64,000 nucleotides of DNA from Bimastos eiseni. Its lineage: Eukaryota > Annelida > Clitellata > Crassiclitellata > Lumbricidae. The notes beneath the pieces were generated by a model, which ran no database searches, was not told the DNA's origin, and worked only from the letters and a program-made list of their open reading frames with translations. Position numbers and translations under genes: made by a program. Location of the stretch: contig OY365810.1 of assembly GCA_959347315.1 (NCBI GenBank), positions 15,742,500-15,806,499 of the forward strand. The letters are read 5' to 3'. Shown here piece after piece: positions 20,921 through 32,045 of the stretch (position 1 is the first letter of the stretch; each line of letters begins with the position of its first letter).

Positions 20921-22576
20921 GGGGCCGTCCATAAATGACGTCACGCGAAATTGGCTGATTTTTGACCCCCCTCCTCCCTTGTCACACTTCGTCACAAAAA
21001 GTCTGACCCCCCTCAAATATGACGTCACAATGCTCTGACCCCCCCCCCCAGAAAAAACCACTTCATTTAATTTCAAATAAAACATAAAAACTAATAATTA
21101 ACTTTTTTAAACATTGCTGAACTTAGCATAAAAAATCATTTTAAAATAATCGTAGACTCATCGTCTATTAATGCTAAAAAATGCAATGTTCAGAATAATT
21201 TTTATTCTTTTATTTTCTTATAAAAAGAAGTAACCTATAGAATTAATAGTAGTAATTATGTATAGCACGTTTCCATCAGACTGCGAAACAGAATTCGGAG
21301 GCATTTCGACAGAAACAGTTTCGATAGGCACAGTCTTGGGGTTTTTTTGTCGATTGATGACGTTTGTTTAGCCCAAAAAGAAAGAAGTGAACCTTTTTTG
21401 TGGTGGAAATCGCCTTTAATTCTTGAAGCCAGTGATCAACTTTAACTTGCAAATCTGTATCATTTTTTATTTCATTCCATTTTTTAACCAGTTGTTCTTG
21501 GCAAACCTGCTTGCTCTTTGTAGGATATGCCAACACGTACGCATCAAAAAGACACTGGAATGTTTTACTTTTGTCCATCGTGATGGATAATTTGATGCTA
21601 TTAAAAAATTATTAATTGAAATGTAATTATAAATTGTTATAATAAATATTACATTTTATTAATACAATTTTTATTGTAATTAACTATCACCGTTTTTTTA
21701 CAATTCTTGAAAAACGGGTTTTCAAACGTATTGTGTCATTGTTCTGTGGTACATTTCTGTACTGCTGTATTTCTCTCTGTTGCATTGTTCTTGCTATATT
21801 GCATTCTGCTGCATTTCTCTCTGATGCATTGCTCTCTGTTCCACACACACTGCGAAGGCTCGCACTCTGTGCGTTTATTTTACATTGCACAATGCCAGTT
21901 ATTTTTACCACCATGATTATTAACTGCTAGAGTAACGCTTTATACAGTAAGGATCCTTCATAAGCAGAATAAGATACAAACGATCATCTGGAATTATACT
22001 GCTCAATGTCAATCAGAACGACCGTTAACGACCGTTATTTTTTATAGAGCAAAGTAACACTCAACGTATTATTAACTTTATGTAGATATATTTTTACTGA
22101 TTTCGCGCCGATTATGCAAATTTGAAATAGCTCATTACGCTGGTATGACGTTACATTATGCAAAACTTTAACATCGATTTTATCGAAATTTAATGGCAAA
22201 TTTTGAGATACGCCAGAATAGTTCTCGGACAACGTAATAGTGACAGGAATTACAATACTTACGTTTTATAATATTATTAATTCGAAAATAATGCGTTTTT
22301 AATATAGTAGCCTACATTGAACGACTGCATAAAAGAATAATTGCAATTTCCTCTTCCTGGCAGAGTAATAATAAACGTCAAAAGTGAACATAAATTTAGA
22401 ACCAAAATTTTGTCAGAAATCCTATGCTATTGACATCTAGTGAATAAAAGAACAAATTTATATTGCTTTATAAAATATTAAAGGACGTTTTTATAAATTT
22501 ATCAAAAATTATTTTTTTAATGTGACGTCACATTACTCATACCCCTAAGTGCGTGACGTCAATTATGGACGGCCCC
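20921..22576. mobile_element. 1656-bp DNA transposon, PIF/Harbinger-like ends
   Basis: Terminal inverted repeats begin GGGGCCGTCCATAAATGACG on the left; inverted, the right end begins GGGGCCGTCCATAATTGACG. About 25 of 26 terminal bases match. It sits inside a SINE, so both boundaries are certain. TAA flanks both sides (20918-20920 and 22577-22579), a 3-bp target duplication. The interior is AT-rich and contains one 100-codon open frame (21276-21578, minus). The family assignment to PIF/Harbinger is inferred from duplication length only. Confidence 0.8.
21276..21578 (-). CDS. small ORF inside the 1656-bp transposon
   Basis: A 100-codon frame beginning with a proper ATG (MDKSKTFQCLFDAYVLAYPT...). 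The first 70 residues look protein-like: an amphipathic helix, then 'QEQLVKKWNEIKND' and 'VDHWLQELKAIS', balanced in charge and not low-complexity. The last 30 residues, past 'FFLFGLNKRHQSTKK', are less convincing and may be read-through of an intron. I do not recognise a family. It could be the first exon of a transposase or accessory protein left in a deleted copy. Confidence 0.4.
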   Translation of the reverse strand: MDKSKTFQCLFDAYVLAYPTKSKQVCQEQLVKKWNEIKNDTDLQVKVDHWLQELKAISTTKKVHFFLFGLNKRHQSTKKPQDCAYRNCFCRNASEFCFAV

Positions 22577-22690
22577 TAACTATGAGGGAGCAACTTGTCC
22601 AAGGTCGCCACGCAGTGACTTCAGGTGGTTTCGAACCGGACACACTTCGGCTGTAGGCATACCGCTACGCCATCACGTCGAATTGTGAGC

Positions 22691-23355
22691 ATTTATCATT
22701 AAATTAGTACATTATGTTAATAATATCCAATCGTATAATCCACTCCTATAATGTACTCTTTCAATGATGTTCTGTCTGTGTGTCTTTTGGCACCGAACGT
22801 GCTCTGAATATACATATCTCATCGCACGCATTCCTGTCCGGCCATGCGCTCTCACACGCAACGCCTGCTGCCGGTCAGCCAAGAACATCTGTTCAGCCCA
22901 CTGTACACACCGACCCCTCAAATACATACATACAGAGATTAGCTTACACTTCTTTTCTCTCATCTTGCTTAACACATCCATCACCTTCTGTCTTTTAGTC
23001 TCTTCTGGAACTATATATTATTATGGAAGGAATATGATGCCGCAACGTGGCAGGCAATCAGCGATAGTCTTTTCTTAGGCCTATAGCCTATATTGCGGGC
23101 GATGTCTGTGATCGGCTATGCATAACGAATAAAGTAACCTTCTGGTACTCGGGTGGGTAAATTCGAACGTAGGCCAATAATCGCCGATAAGTGCATCTAA
23201 ATTTCTGCTACTTCAGTAAAAAAAAATCTTCCTTTGAACACATGGTATTTATATTGCAAGTTCTACATTATTAAGTCGCTTTAATCAAGCGCGACTACCG
23301 ATATGTCCAACACTAGCGAACTGTATTGTACTGTATTATATTGTATTGTAGTTAA
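22691..23355. other. no feature recognised
   Basis: No supported gene or repeat. Confidence 0.4.
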
Positions 23356-23401
23356 ATATTTCTATAGCGCCTCTCACAGTACAGTCTTCTCAGAGGCGCT
23401 C
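23356..23401 (-). repeat. LINE-type 3' hairpin
   Basis: On the minus strand AGCGCCTCTGAGAAGACTG ... GAGAGGCGCTATAGAAA, the dispersed 3' hairpin motif, here without adjacent coding sequence. Confidence 0.7.
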
Positions 23402-23539
23402 AATGTAGTCACAGACACAATCTAGGTCAATGATCCAGTTTTTGTCGTCTTCGCATAGGCTACCTTCCATATTAGTCATAGCTTTCTCTGTGCAATCGGA
23501 ATTTGATCACGATTTTGATTAGGGATTTACATGAAGCGA

Positions 23540-24260
23540 AAGATCTGCATATATGCTCTTCAATCCCTTTTACCTTATTTCACTATCTATATTGTTTGTG
23601 ACTTCGCTGTAACCATTTACAGCGCTCATTCGTTTGCTGAACACATCTATAACCTTTCGGTCTTGTTTCTATCACCTGCGACATCATCGGTCTATCATGC
23701 GACCTGCCCTCTGCCCCACTTTCGACTTTATGGTACACGCTTTAATTTCCTCAATCATAGATTATTGTAACTCGCTACTAATTGTTGGTCTTTCTGTCGC
23801 CTCTTCAATCGGTGCTAACTGCAGCTGCCCGTCCGATTGCTCGCCTTCCTCGCTTCTCAAACATGTACCTCGACCTTCGTGACTGTATGGGAAAAGACCA
23901 AACGCAGACGCTCATAGCCCGGATTTGAGTTCTTTTCTTTTCTTTACTTCCAGAGCGTTTTTGGGTCAGGTCCCACGATATTTTAGTGACCTATCCATCG
24001 TCCTCTTTCGACTGCCTCTCATCATCTTCTTCGTTTTTTTCAAAAATAACCTTCTGATACCTCGTAGGCCTACTCGGATGGCTTATGTGTATGTTGGCCC
24101 TTTGCCTTGAAACGATGTTCCGTCTCCGATTCGTACTTTGATTTTAACTGGGGGTGCTTCTGCTTTCTGTTGGTCCAATGACCGGATGTTCAAAGTATTG
24201 ACTACTGTGATTGACAAATCGATTAGATGAATCAACGAGTGAATAAATTAATTAATTATT
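23540..24260 (+). mobile_element. LINE reverse transcriptase fragment
   Basis: Across frames the plus strand gives 'HALISSIIDYCNSLL' (23730-23775), then 'SRAFLGQVPRYFSDL' (23945-23990). These match the order of blocks near the end of CR1/L2-like reverse transcriptases: 'LI.SRLDYCNSLL' followed by 'Y.AL.G.AP.YL.DL'. Interrupted by stops; it trails into an AT-rich tail with ATTAATTAATTATTGATT near 24245-24270. Confidence 0.6.
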
Positions 24261-24624
24261 GATTTATCTATTTTATTCATCTGCGCCTAGTCGTCTCCCA
24301 TTCTTGTCTCATTTCTCCTTCTTCCTGATGTATCCCTTCATTTCTTTCCGCCCATATTCCCACTTCTCCTTGCTGCCGCCTACGCACACTACCACCTGTC
24401 TTATTTTGCCAACTTCTGGCGCCAACTGCCAGGCAGACCCCCGAGACACGCACAACCAAACACTCTCACTCTCATCGTCTCAGACAGAAACATGTATCTT
24501 TCTCTGGCTATGGTTCTGATGTCGCAGCTAATTAACTGGAGTGCTATTAGTCTCAATAGAAAGTTGTGTTGCTTCGCGCGTTATTGTAGGTAGCTACATG
24601 TATGGTACCGGTAAGGGTAACGAC

Positions 24625-24800
24625 AAATTTATGTAGCGCCACTTTAGATAGACTCATCAGATCAATATCTCGTCTGAAACAAAGCAATGATTGATTGATT
24701 GATTAATTGATTTTTTTAATTGATTCAGTAATCAATTGATTGATTAATTAATTGATTAATTAATTGAATGATTGATTAAATCGTTCAATCGTTTATTGAT
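24625..24800 (-). repeat. LINE-type 3' tail and (TTGA)n run
   Basis: 24625-24672 inverted reads ...AAAGTGGCGCTACATAAATTT, a degenerate copy of the dispersed 3' tail. 24689-24800 is an AT-rich array of TTGATTGA/TTAATTGA. Confidence 0.55.
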
Positions 24801-25089
24801 TCAAAATCTCGGTTTATTCTAATTTGGAATTTCTGCACCAACACAACAATTGTTGGCCAGCGGCGACGAATGTTACTTGTTTCTCTTTGCAAAACGAATT
24901 AGGATTTGTTTTTTGGTGGTTCCTGGTCGTTTACAAGTCGCAAGATCTGAGGCGTACAGTTCAAAAATGGCTGCGATTGTTCTTCGTTACATGTTTTAAA
25001 TGTGTTCTACAGTCTTCCGGCATTCTCTGACTTTAGTCATAGAATGCCGGAGAATGCCAGAGTCACAATTACAATGTATAGCCTTGCAA

Positions 25090-25722
25090 CACAAACCTTA
25101 TTCCATTTAATGCTTCTTTCCCTCCTCACCACCAATCCAAGAGTGAGTCCAGCGCAGACGAGGCTGGACATAGAGAAAATGTAACGAACGGAAACCGACT
25201 GAAAGCGCCACCTAGCGTGGGTTCCGCTCGAGTGATCGGCGAGCATGAAAATTTGATAAGGCGGCGTAACGATGCTTGGCGTGACCGACCTCAATCGGCC
25301 AACGGACGCGTTGGGACGCGTTCAATGGATTGAGTGGACCATCCTCTTCCTCTGCTCCTCCTCCTCCTTCTCCTCCTTCTCCGTCTCCACCTTGTACCTG
25401 GCAAGCCACATGAGGAAATTAGGACCAGGCATGAGAGGAGACTACGGTACCTTTTGGAAGACGGTATTTATTCTCGACACGCAGTTGAAGGCAACTGACC
25501 GGTGGTACCCGGATGTACGGTCTTGAACACAGAGGAGGAGCGTTCCTGTAAGTACACGAAGACATTTTCAGATATTTTCTTCGATTGTTTGTTTATTTAT
25601 CTCTCCGATAATTGCTCCTGCAATACAGATACACTGCTTTCATTCTACGATCAGTTATAATTATGCTTTTCAGAGTACGTATACAAACCTTAAGATAAGC
25701 ATTGAATGGAATAAGGTTTGTG
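25090..25722. repeat. inverted repeat pair enclosing an ORF
   Basis: CACAAACCTTATTCCATTTA at 25090, continuing to 25115, recurs inverted at 25697-25722 with 25 of 26 bases matching. The 581 bp between are GC-richer than the flanks and contain the ORF at 25272-25526. No flanking target duplication is obvious. Confidence 0.7.
25272..25526 (+). CDS. hypothetical small protein with one hydrophobic segment
   Basis: An 84-codon frame with a genuine ATG. It has a short polar start, 'RVQWIEWTILFL', a serine-rich hydrophobic stretch (residues about 20-46), a basic 'HMRKLGPGMRGDYG', and a C-terminal 'FWKTVFILDTQLKATDRWYP'. Local GC and codon use differ from the AT-rich surroundings. A strong donor (CT|GTAAGTAC) follows 21 bases after the stop, so this may instead be part of a longer spliced exon. 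No family recognised. Confidence 0.35.
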   Translation: MLGVTDLNRPTDALGRVQWIEWTILFLCSSSSFSSFSVSTLYLASHMRKLGPGMRGDYGTFWKTVFILDTQLKATDRWYPDVRS

Positions 25723-26470
25723 TAGCTATAGCTAAGCCTATAATTTTAGACATTCGTATTCACGCATACAGTTGTTCAACAGCATCGAGTTGCAATATAT
25801 TATTCTGATGGAATTTTCACTGACTTCCGAATTGATGCGAATATAAACAGTCGGCCGTCGATTTACTTTAGTTTATGTTTGACACATTTTTATGAATATT
25901 CGTTGAGAATCTTTCATTGCATGTGCATGCTCACCTAGACTTAAATCAATCACCGAACTACCGTCTACAGTTGAATTACGACTATAGTTTATTAAGATGC
26001 CATGTTCGGAGTGTCTAAACCAGGAAGAATCGTCGAAGACGGTGAACGAGTCACGACTACACGACGGGCGACCGTACCCGACTTCAAAGAGACAAATATC
26101 TGACTCGACCTATAAAGTGCAAGACCCGATCCATGACGAGCAAGACCCGATTCAAATCGACTCGCTTTTATTACTAATTTTACTAGTATTATGTATCGTC
26201 AAATTCTAATGTCGTTAAAACACAACCAGGTCAGACCCCTACATTGAATAATAATTTTGATATTTTAAGCCAGTGATTATTAAACGTAGGCCTATCAGGA
26301 AAGGTACCCTTCGTTTCCTCCATTTAGCCTAAATTACTTTCTCCATAACTTCATGCAAAGGCAATCCAGACATTACTAGGCACTTAAAGAGTCCGACCAG
26401 CATATGCCTCAGCAAATGCAAACGATTGGATATTATTGATATAAACTGCTGCTTAAATGATAAATACACA
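25723..26470. other. no feature recognised
   Basis: A frame at 25997-26209 contains two similar 'QDPI' segments but lacks other support. Confidence 0.35.
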
Positions 26471-26690
26471 AAATGGGACGCAGTGGCGCAGCGGCATGTT
26501 CTGTGCTTTGCAACCGAAGGATCGCAGGTTCGAACTAATCTCAAGTCACAGCGTTGAGACCTGGGAAAAGTTGCTCACCCATAATTGTCTGTGAGGAAGG
26601 GAACGAGAAACCACCTCTTTCATCTCATACCCGGATGGCGTAAGGCCAATGGACCTGCCGTCGAGTAGAACTCATCATCATCATACACAA
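26470..26690 (+). mobile_element. tRNA-derived SINE, intact copy
   Basis: A box TGGCGCAGCGG at 26484-26494 and B box GGTTCGAACTA at 26527-26537, spaced as in a tRNA promoter. A body follows, including GAGAAACCACCT and CCAATGGACCTGCCG, and then a (CAT)n tail at 26671-26684. Same family as the split copy at 20818-22690 and the copy at 35617-35808. Confidence 0.8.
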
Positions 26691-27598
26691 TAATAATTGT
26701 CAGCCAGAGTTATAGCTATACTTTGCCGTCCCTCTCTCTCAGTCACCAGTATCTCTACCCTGCCAATTCATCTGCCTCAGTCTCACTGGCCAGCCACTAA
26801 ATTCTGGTCATCCCGCCGGTCACTGGCTGTTTTCTTCAACCCTGGATCATACACTTTGGTAATGGCGATTCTAGTTCTAAACCTCAACAATCGCCAAGCA
26901 TGAGGTCAAACAGATCATATAACGATTATCTCTACAATTCTGTGAGGAATCTTCTTCCACAGAGTTGAAATTAGGCTCTGCGCATAAATGGTGGGTGGAA
27001 ATGGGTCTATGTTGTAGACCCCAGTCTCAACCCGACCCGACCCACCAGCATCTTGAACCTGCCCGACTCGCCGAAGGTATAGACATTCGTGACCCGACCC
27101 AGCCCAATCCAAACAGTCCATATGACAATGATTATCGAATAGATTCCGCGTACAGTAGAAACTAACTTTGAGACTAACGACGCCGGATAGTTATGTATAA
27201 CCCAGGAATGTGTATGTATTAATGTAAGCCTATGTATATACCTACATGTATATCTATGTATAATATCCTTGCCTTTAAGTGTTTGCATGTTTCTATGAAA
27301 ATTGACCTTCAAAATTACTCATCCACAGGAATCTCTGAGACAATGCACATCTTGAAGCTTTGATAGCATCACCCGGAGTCGTGGACGCTGTAAGTGAGGA
27401 ACTGACAGCGCCTGATGCGAGGTTCCTGATACATCCATCTTCCGCTTATGTTTTGCGCCTTAAATTACACCACACCGTCGAAGGTATAAGTTGATGTAAG
27501 ATAGGCTACATTCGTTAAAATCTTCTAGATAACCTATTCTTTTATTAGGAAAACAAGTGGAATTGTTGTCTTATCGACATTTACGTGGTTTATAGTCC
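26691..27598. other. no gene; local GACCC repeats
   Basis: 26990-27110 contains several CCCGACCC words and a near-palindromic 'GGTGGG...CCCACC' neighbourhood, but no supported gene. Confidence 0.4.
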
Positions 27599-27599
27599 A

Positions 27600-28490
27600 A
27601 CAGGCGTGCTGAGGCGTCGAGAGCAACAACGGGCCCCGTCCAAGTCTGACACAGACCTATCAAAGGGCTATTAAACTATATTTAATGAATAATAACCATT
27701 GTTTAATGAATAGTAATGTTACTTATAATATTACTGAAATTAATCATACTAGTAAAGTGATTTCATAGGTTCATCTCTGACTCTAACTATAAGGAAATTT
27801 TCCTGAAACATGAAATGTGAGTAGGCCTAGGTCAATGTGATAAATGATTTCAATTGCTAAGCCTCACTTAAATGACTACGTAGTCTAAATCTCTAAATGT
27901 AATCTCAGCCGAAACGTGCTTTGCGGCTTGCAAACAAATCAATGATTGCATCGAAGTCTAATTTTCTCGCCAGAGAACCCTCAACTGCCAGCATCCCTAA
28001 ACTTGTCAGTCGCTCTTGACATATTGTGGAATGTAGAACAGTTTATAACTCTTGCTAGTGTGTTGAATGACCGTTCCGCTTGTGCAACGGTAACTGGAAG
28101 GGAACAACAGATTCTGAGCACGACGAAAATGTTCTGGACAAAGGTATCAAGTTTCAACTTCTGAAGTGTGTTTAATAGATTAAGTGGCGACAATGGTGCG
28201 TGTCCATAATTGGCAGCATGAATTGCCTTCAAATTTTCAATTTCAATAGATCTTTCGACACAGTAAGAATTAACGAACAATGAAAAGTTACTATAGGAGT
28301 CGAATTTTACTGTCGGCAGCCATGCCAGGCTCCCATTATGCTACACATCAAATTTTACCAAGTTTCTTCTTGCACAGCCTCATAGGTTTCCTCAGTTAGA
28401 AAAAAGTATTAGACATCTACGGGCCCCTGCCATAGAGCAGGGCCCCGAGGCGTCAACCCCCTCTGACCCCCCCCCTCTCGACGATACTGC
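27600..28490 (-). mobile_element. decayed hAT transposon with transposase C terminus
   Basis: Low-coordinate end CAGGCGTGCTGAGGCGTCGA and high-coordinate end (inverted) CAGTATCGTCGAGAGG share CGTCGAGAG; both neighbourhoods carry GGGCCCC. Between them, on the minus strand, 28280-27980 encodes 'LKLDTFVQNIFVVLRICCSL', 'PVTVAQAERSFNTLARV' and, after a frame change, 'LTSLGMLAVEGSLARKLDFD' and 'IIDLFASRKARF'. That is the C-terminal hAT dimerisation domain, of the ZMYM/DUF4371-like kind. One frameshift and a missing N-terminal part show it is dead. Ends are approximate; no target duplication was found. Confidence 0.7.
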
Positions 28491-28880
28491 AGGTGTGAAA
28501 ATGCTTGCACTGCAATTTAAATAAAGAAATAAGATGACAAAATTAATAAGTAGAATGAATCAACTGACATATGATTAGGCCAAGTAGTTGAACTTTCTGT
28601 TTTGTCTTTCCAAATATGTTCACCCGTTTTTCCACAGACCTTTTTAGATTTTCAGTGTGCAATTTAAAAATGCAGAAGAGAATCTGAAGCATAATGTGTG
28701 ACGAGGCAAATCACAATATTCTGGTAAATGTAGTAAACTAAATGCTTATTAGACATATCACATGCATGTACATTTACGTCAAGCTAGCCCCCCCTAAACC
28801 CAAAAAAATACCCCCCAACCTGGACGCCCCTGAGTTAGACTAACAGTCGTACTGAGTGTCACTTGTAATGTTGTGCATAC
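28491..28880. other. no gene; C-rich transposon-like end
   Basis: Around 28785-28833 the sequence CCCCCCAACCTGGACGCCCCTG inverted begins CAGGGGCGTCCAGG, a hAT-like terminus without a visible partner. Confidence 0.35.
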
Positions 28881-28924
28881 TTTGTTAGTAGTGTCAGTTA
28901 TTATGGTATGGCTTCTAATTGCAA

Positions 28925-29492
28925 GGGTGGAGTTTGTCCGGGGGTTAATGTCCTGCCTAAGACATGGGGGGTTACGTAAGAGGGGATTATGTCAGGGCGG
29001 GAATTTGTCAGAGGTGGTTTTGTCCTACACCCCTGGTAAACAGTTTGATTTCGTAGGTAGAAGTCCATAACCCAAAAGGTTAATTTCAAGCCTCCAAAAA
29101 CTAAGTGAGAAGAATACACATGTAAGTCATTTGAGAAAATGAAAGTAACAATGATACGATTCGTTTTATTATCTACATGTAACGTGAAGTCGCAGGAAAA
29201 ACCTGGAGTCTTCGACAGGCAAAGAGTCTTGCAGCGGATGACTTATTCTACGGCTTTTGGCACTTAAAAAATTTACTGAATATGCACTGCATTGAAAATT
29301 GTCAGGGATTCTTAAGTGCCGAATGCTGTTGAAGTCACAAAACAACAGTTATCAGTGCATCTGGAACACTACCTATTCAGCAGCAGCTCATCTCATACAT
29401 ACATATATAAATGGGTTCTAGGACAATTGCCCTCTGGTCAATTGCCCCCCCCCCCCGGTCAATTGCCCTCTGGTCAATTGCCCACTAGGTTC
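28925..29492. repeat. degenerate short tandem repeats
   Basis: 28925-29035 is a loose 15-18 bp array of GGGGTTATGTC-like units. 29416-29492 is a clearer 15-bp array, GGTCAATTGCCCTCT, four copies, one interrupted by a 12-C run. Confidence 0.6.
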
Positions 29493-29974
29493 CCCTGAAT
29501 AGGAAAGCAACAGACATTTACCACTCTTATTTAATTAAACTCTTTGATAATCCACCCTTTAATGACTACTATTTGATTCTCAACAAATCTTTATGTAACA
29601 ACATTCTTTCATCTAGTCTTTGGTAAATATTGCAGTTGATTTCATAGAAATACATATATAAATATTAATATAAATTAATTAATCCACCCTGTGATGACTG
29701 TACTCTTTGAGTCTCAACAAATCTTTATATGTAACAACATTCTTTCATCTAGTCCTAATTAACTATTAGCCCTACTATGGAATTAATCTGTAGGCACCTA
29801 TATAAATGCCCAACAACTCCAGTTTATTTTTGCATAGCTTGAAAATTGCTAGCAAGGGTTGTTATAGAATGGAATTTAGTAAGACAGAGAAAGGGAAAGA
29901 CAAACTACTGTATGAAGGTTATGCTCATGTAAAACAGAAAAACTTAGCTAATGGGGTTGTTTCATTCGAATAGA

Positions 29975-30040
29975 GAGAGTGACAGACAGACAGAGACAGA
30001 CAGAGACAGACAGGTAGACAGACAGACAGACAGACAGAGA
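29975..30040. repeat. (GACA)n microsatellite
   Basis: Short run of GACAGACAGA/GAGACA on the plus strand. No other feature in 29493-30127. Confidence 0.9.
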
Positions 30041-30127
30041 CGAGATAAAAAGAGAATGAGAGAAATAGAGAGTGAGAGAGAAGGAGTGTGACACAGGTGA
30101 ATACGAGAGACTTCATTAGCAGTAGCA

Positions 30128-30790
30128 GTGTCTTATACCATCTTTAAAGCCAGTGCGAACAACGTCAGAGATGTAAAGCAAAACATCAAAGCTCTTAAAA
30201 TAAGTCAATCCGCTTATAACATCCTAAATAATGCAGGAATTATATCTCGTAACACTCACTCAGGCCTATTACCTGCGTCTATCTCCATCTGCCACAATTA
30301 TACTTTAGTCCATCCTTATTCAACTTATTGCAACTTAATTTGAGCATCGAATAACCACTCGAGACCAAGTAGCTAGGAGCATTATCCCTACAAAACAGAC
30401 CCTCTCGCGTTGTTCGTAAGACCTTTGGATAATAATTATTGAAAATTTACCAATTCACCTTAATGCAAGCGAATAAATTCATGCACAAATTTAGAAACAA
30501 CCAATTACCACCCGTTTTTGCAAATTTCTTCACTCCGGTCTACTAAATTAACCAGTAGGCCTATGGGCCTAGCGCAGGCTCCATAATTCTAACGATTTCA
30601 GAGTTCAGAGTTCAACTAATGCGCGAACAATCACCCACGATTTCTATACATGTATCAGATGTGGTGGTCCTGTAGCCTGGAACAATGTTCCGAAGGAAAA
30701 ACGTTTCTTTACACAAAAATTATTACTTTATTCAAAACCAAACTACATGAATATTTGTTGCATTCCGTGTTAACTGTCTGACTATTACAC
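30128..30790 (+). mobile_element. LINE reverse transcriptase, 3' part
   Basis: The plus strand encodes 'VKQNIKALKISQSAYNILNN', then 'LVHPYSTYCNLIWAS' and, further on, 'KFMHKF.NNQLPP.F..F' and 'GPVAWNNVP'-type blocks in broken frames. The order fits the thumb and C-terminal part of a jockey/CR1-like reverse transcriptase ('LY.SLVHPYL.YCN..W.'). Stops and shifts make it a relic. Confidence 0.65.
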
Positions 30791-31740
30791 AACATAGTGG
30801 ATATTGGTAAATCAATTTAGTTACTTAAGTCAATTAACCTATTATTCAAGCAATGTGCGATCGCAATTTTCATACGCCACCTATCTTTGTAATCTATTCG
30901 GTGTAGGCCTAAGGGTACCTCTGCTAGCGAGATTTCGGTCCCGCTAGGATCTATTACTCCCTATTCATTTTCTGTCAATCCCCATTAAACTTGCATTTTA
31001 TTAAAATTTCTGTTGATTGCCAGTTAATCCATAAAATAATTAGTTAGGATTAAAACGTTTTCCACGCTGACTCTAAATCCATCTAGCAGACTACAGCAGT
31101 TTGCTTAATTCACAACCTCTCGCGGTATATAGGCCTATACATGTAGGCCTATAGGCCCCTTATAAATATATTGTAAAGTGGACAAGCAACATCCTAGCAC
31201 CATCTTCATAAGTCGACTCGTCAATGATGCATGACTGAGTGACTCGCTCTAGCATTTCACCAAATCACTATAAACAGACTACCACACTGACAAACAAGCA
31301 TACTGCAGACTCAGCTACATGGACCGAATCTGGTCGATCGACACGAAACGTCCGTCAAACACGATCTACTCGGTGCAGAAAACCGCGAACAAAAGATTAG
31401 CTCATCAGGTGCGAAACTCTTCTACTTCTCCCATTGATACACGGTGAGCGAAGCTAGCTCGAAAAAAATTATCACAGTTCGTCTCGTATCTGAAAAGCAA
31501 CCAAAGCAAGAATCATTAATTAGCATCCTACGAAATTGTCCGACTTTGCCCATTAATGAAACAAATTAAAATCCATTACCGTTTAACGCATTGATCAATT
31601 GTATTAATAAAGTTGCAATAGTCTACATCTTTGAATGTATCGTCTATTGTTCAACCATGACATAGTCACTTTACAATGGTGACATGTAAGAATCAAAGAG
31701 AATCGTCCGTCTGTCAAAAGTTCAGTAAGGGCAAAGATTC
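30791..31740. other. no feature recognised
   Basis: Unique-looking AT-rich sequence, downstream of or within the last visible intron of the repeat-protein gene. A 3' exon of that gene could lie here but none was identified. Confidence 0.4.
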
Positions 31741-31805
31741 ATTCATTCATTCATTTCGAAAATTTATATAGCGCCCCTTCAGAAACCTACTCAGAGGCGC
31801 TCTCA
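31741..31805 (-). repeat. LINE-type 3' hairpin with (ATGA)n tail
   Basis: On the minus strand GAGCGCCTCTGAGTAGGTTT ... GAAGGGGCGCTATATAAATTT, then (ATGA)n. This is one of the best-preserved copies of the dispersed 3' tail. Confidence 0.8.
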
Positions 31806-32045
31806 GGTGACCACTGATCATAGCAAGGCATTGTCTCGTATGTCTCATTAGTTTGACGGTAATTAAAGCCTTCCTGTCAGTCCATTACACCCGATACGAA
31901 TTTAATATCCACACAGATAACTAATTAATGCACTAATAATTAAGTAAATTAACTCTTCACAATCAAAAAAAGTAAGCCATACAAAACGGAGCAACACTAA
32001 AGAAGATGCGGATAAGGTCTGTTCGATGGCGCTTCCTACCATTAC

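Larger units (their letters stand above)
20818..22690 (-). mobile_element. tRNA-derived SINE split by a transposon
   Basis: Read on the minus strand the SINE head is at 22690. Its pol III A box TGGCGTAGCGG lies at 22672-22662 and its B box GGTTCGAAACC at 22637-22627. The body follows to 22580, is interrupted by the element at 20921-22576, and resumes at 20917, ending in a (CAT)n-type tail at about 20820. Two unbroken relatives, at 26470-26690 (plus) and 35617-35808 (minus), show that the two halves belong together. Confidence 0.8.

Noticed and set aside
28785..28833. CAGGGGCGTCCAGG-like inverted end as a complete transposon
   Set aside because: Only one end is visible; no partner or target duplication found within 1.5 kb.
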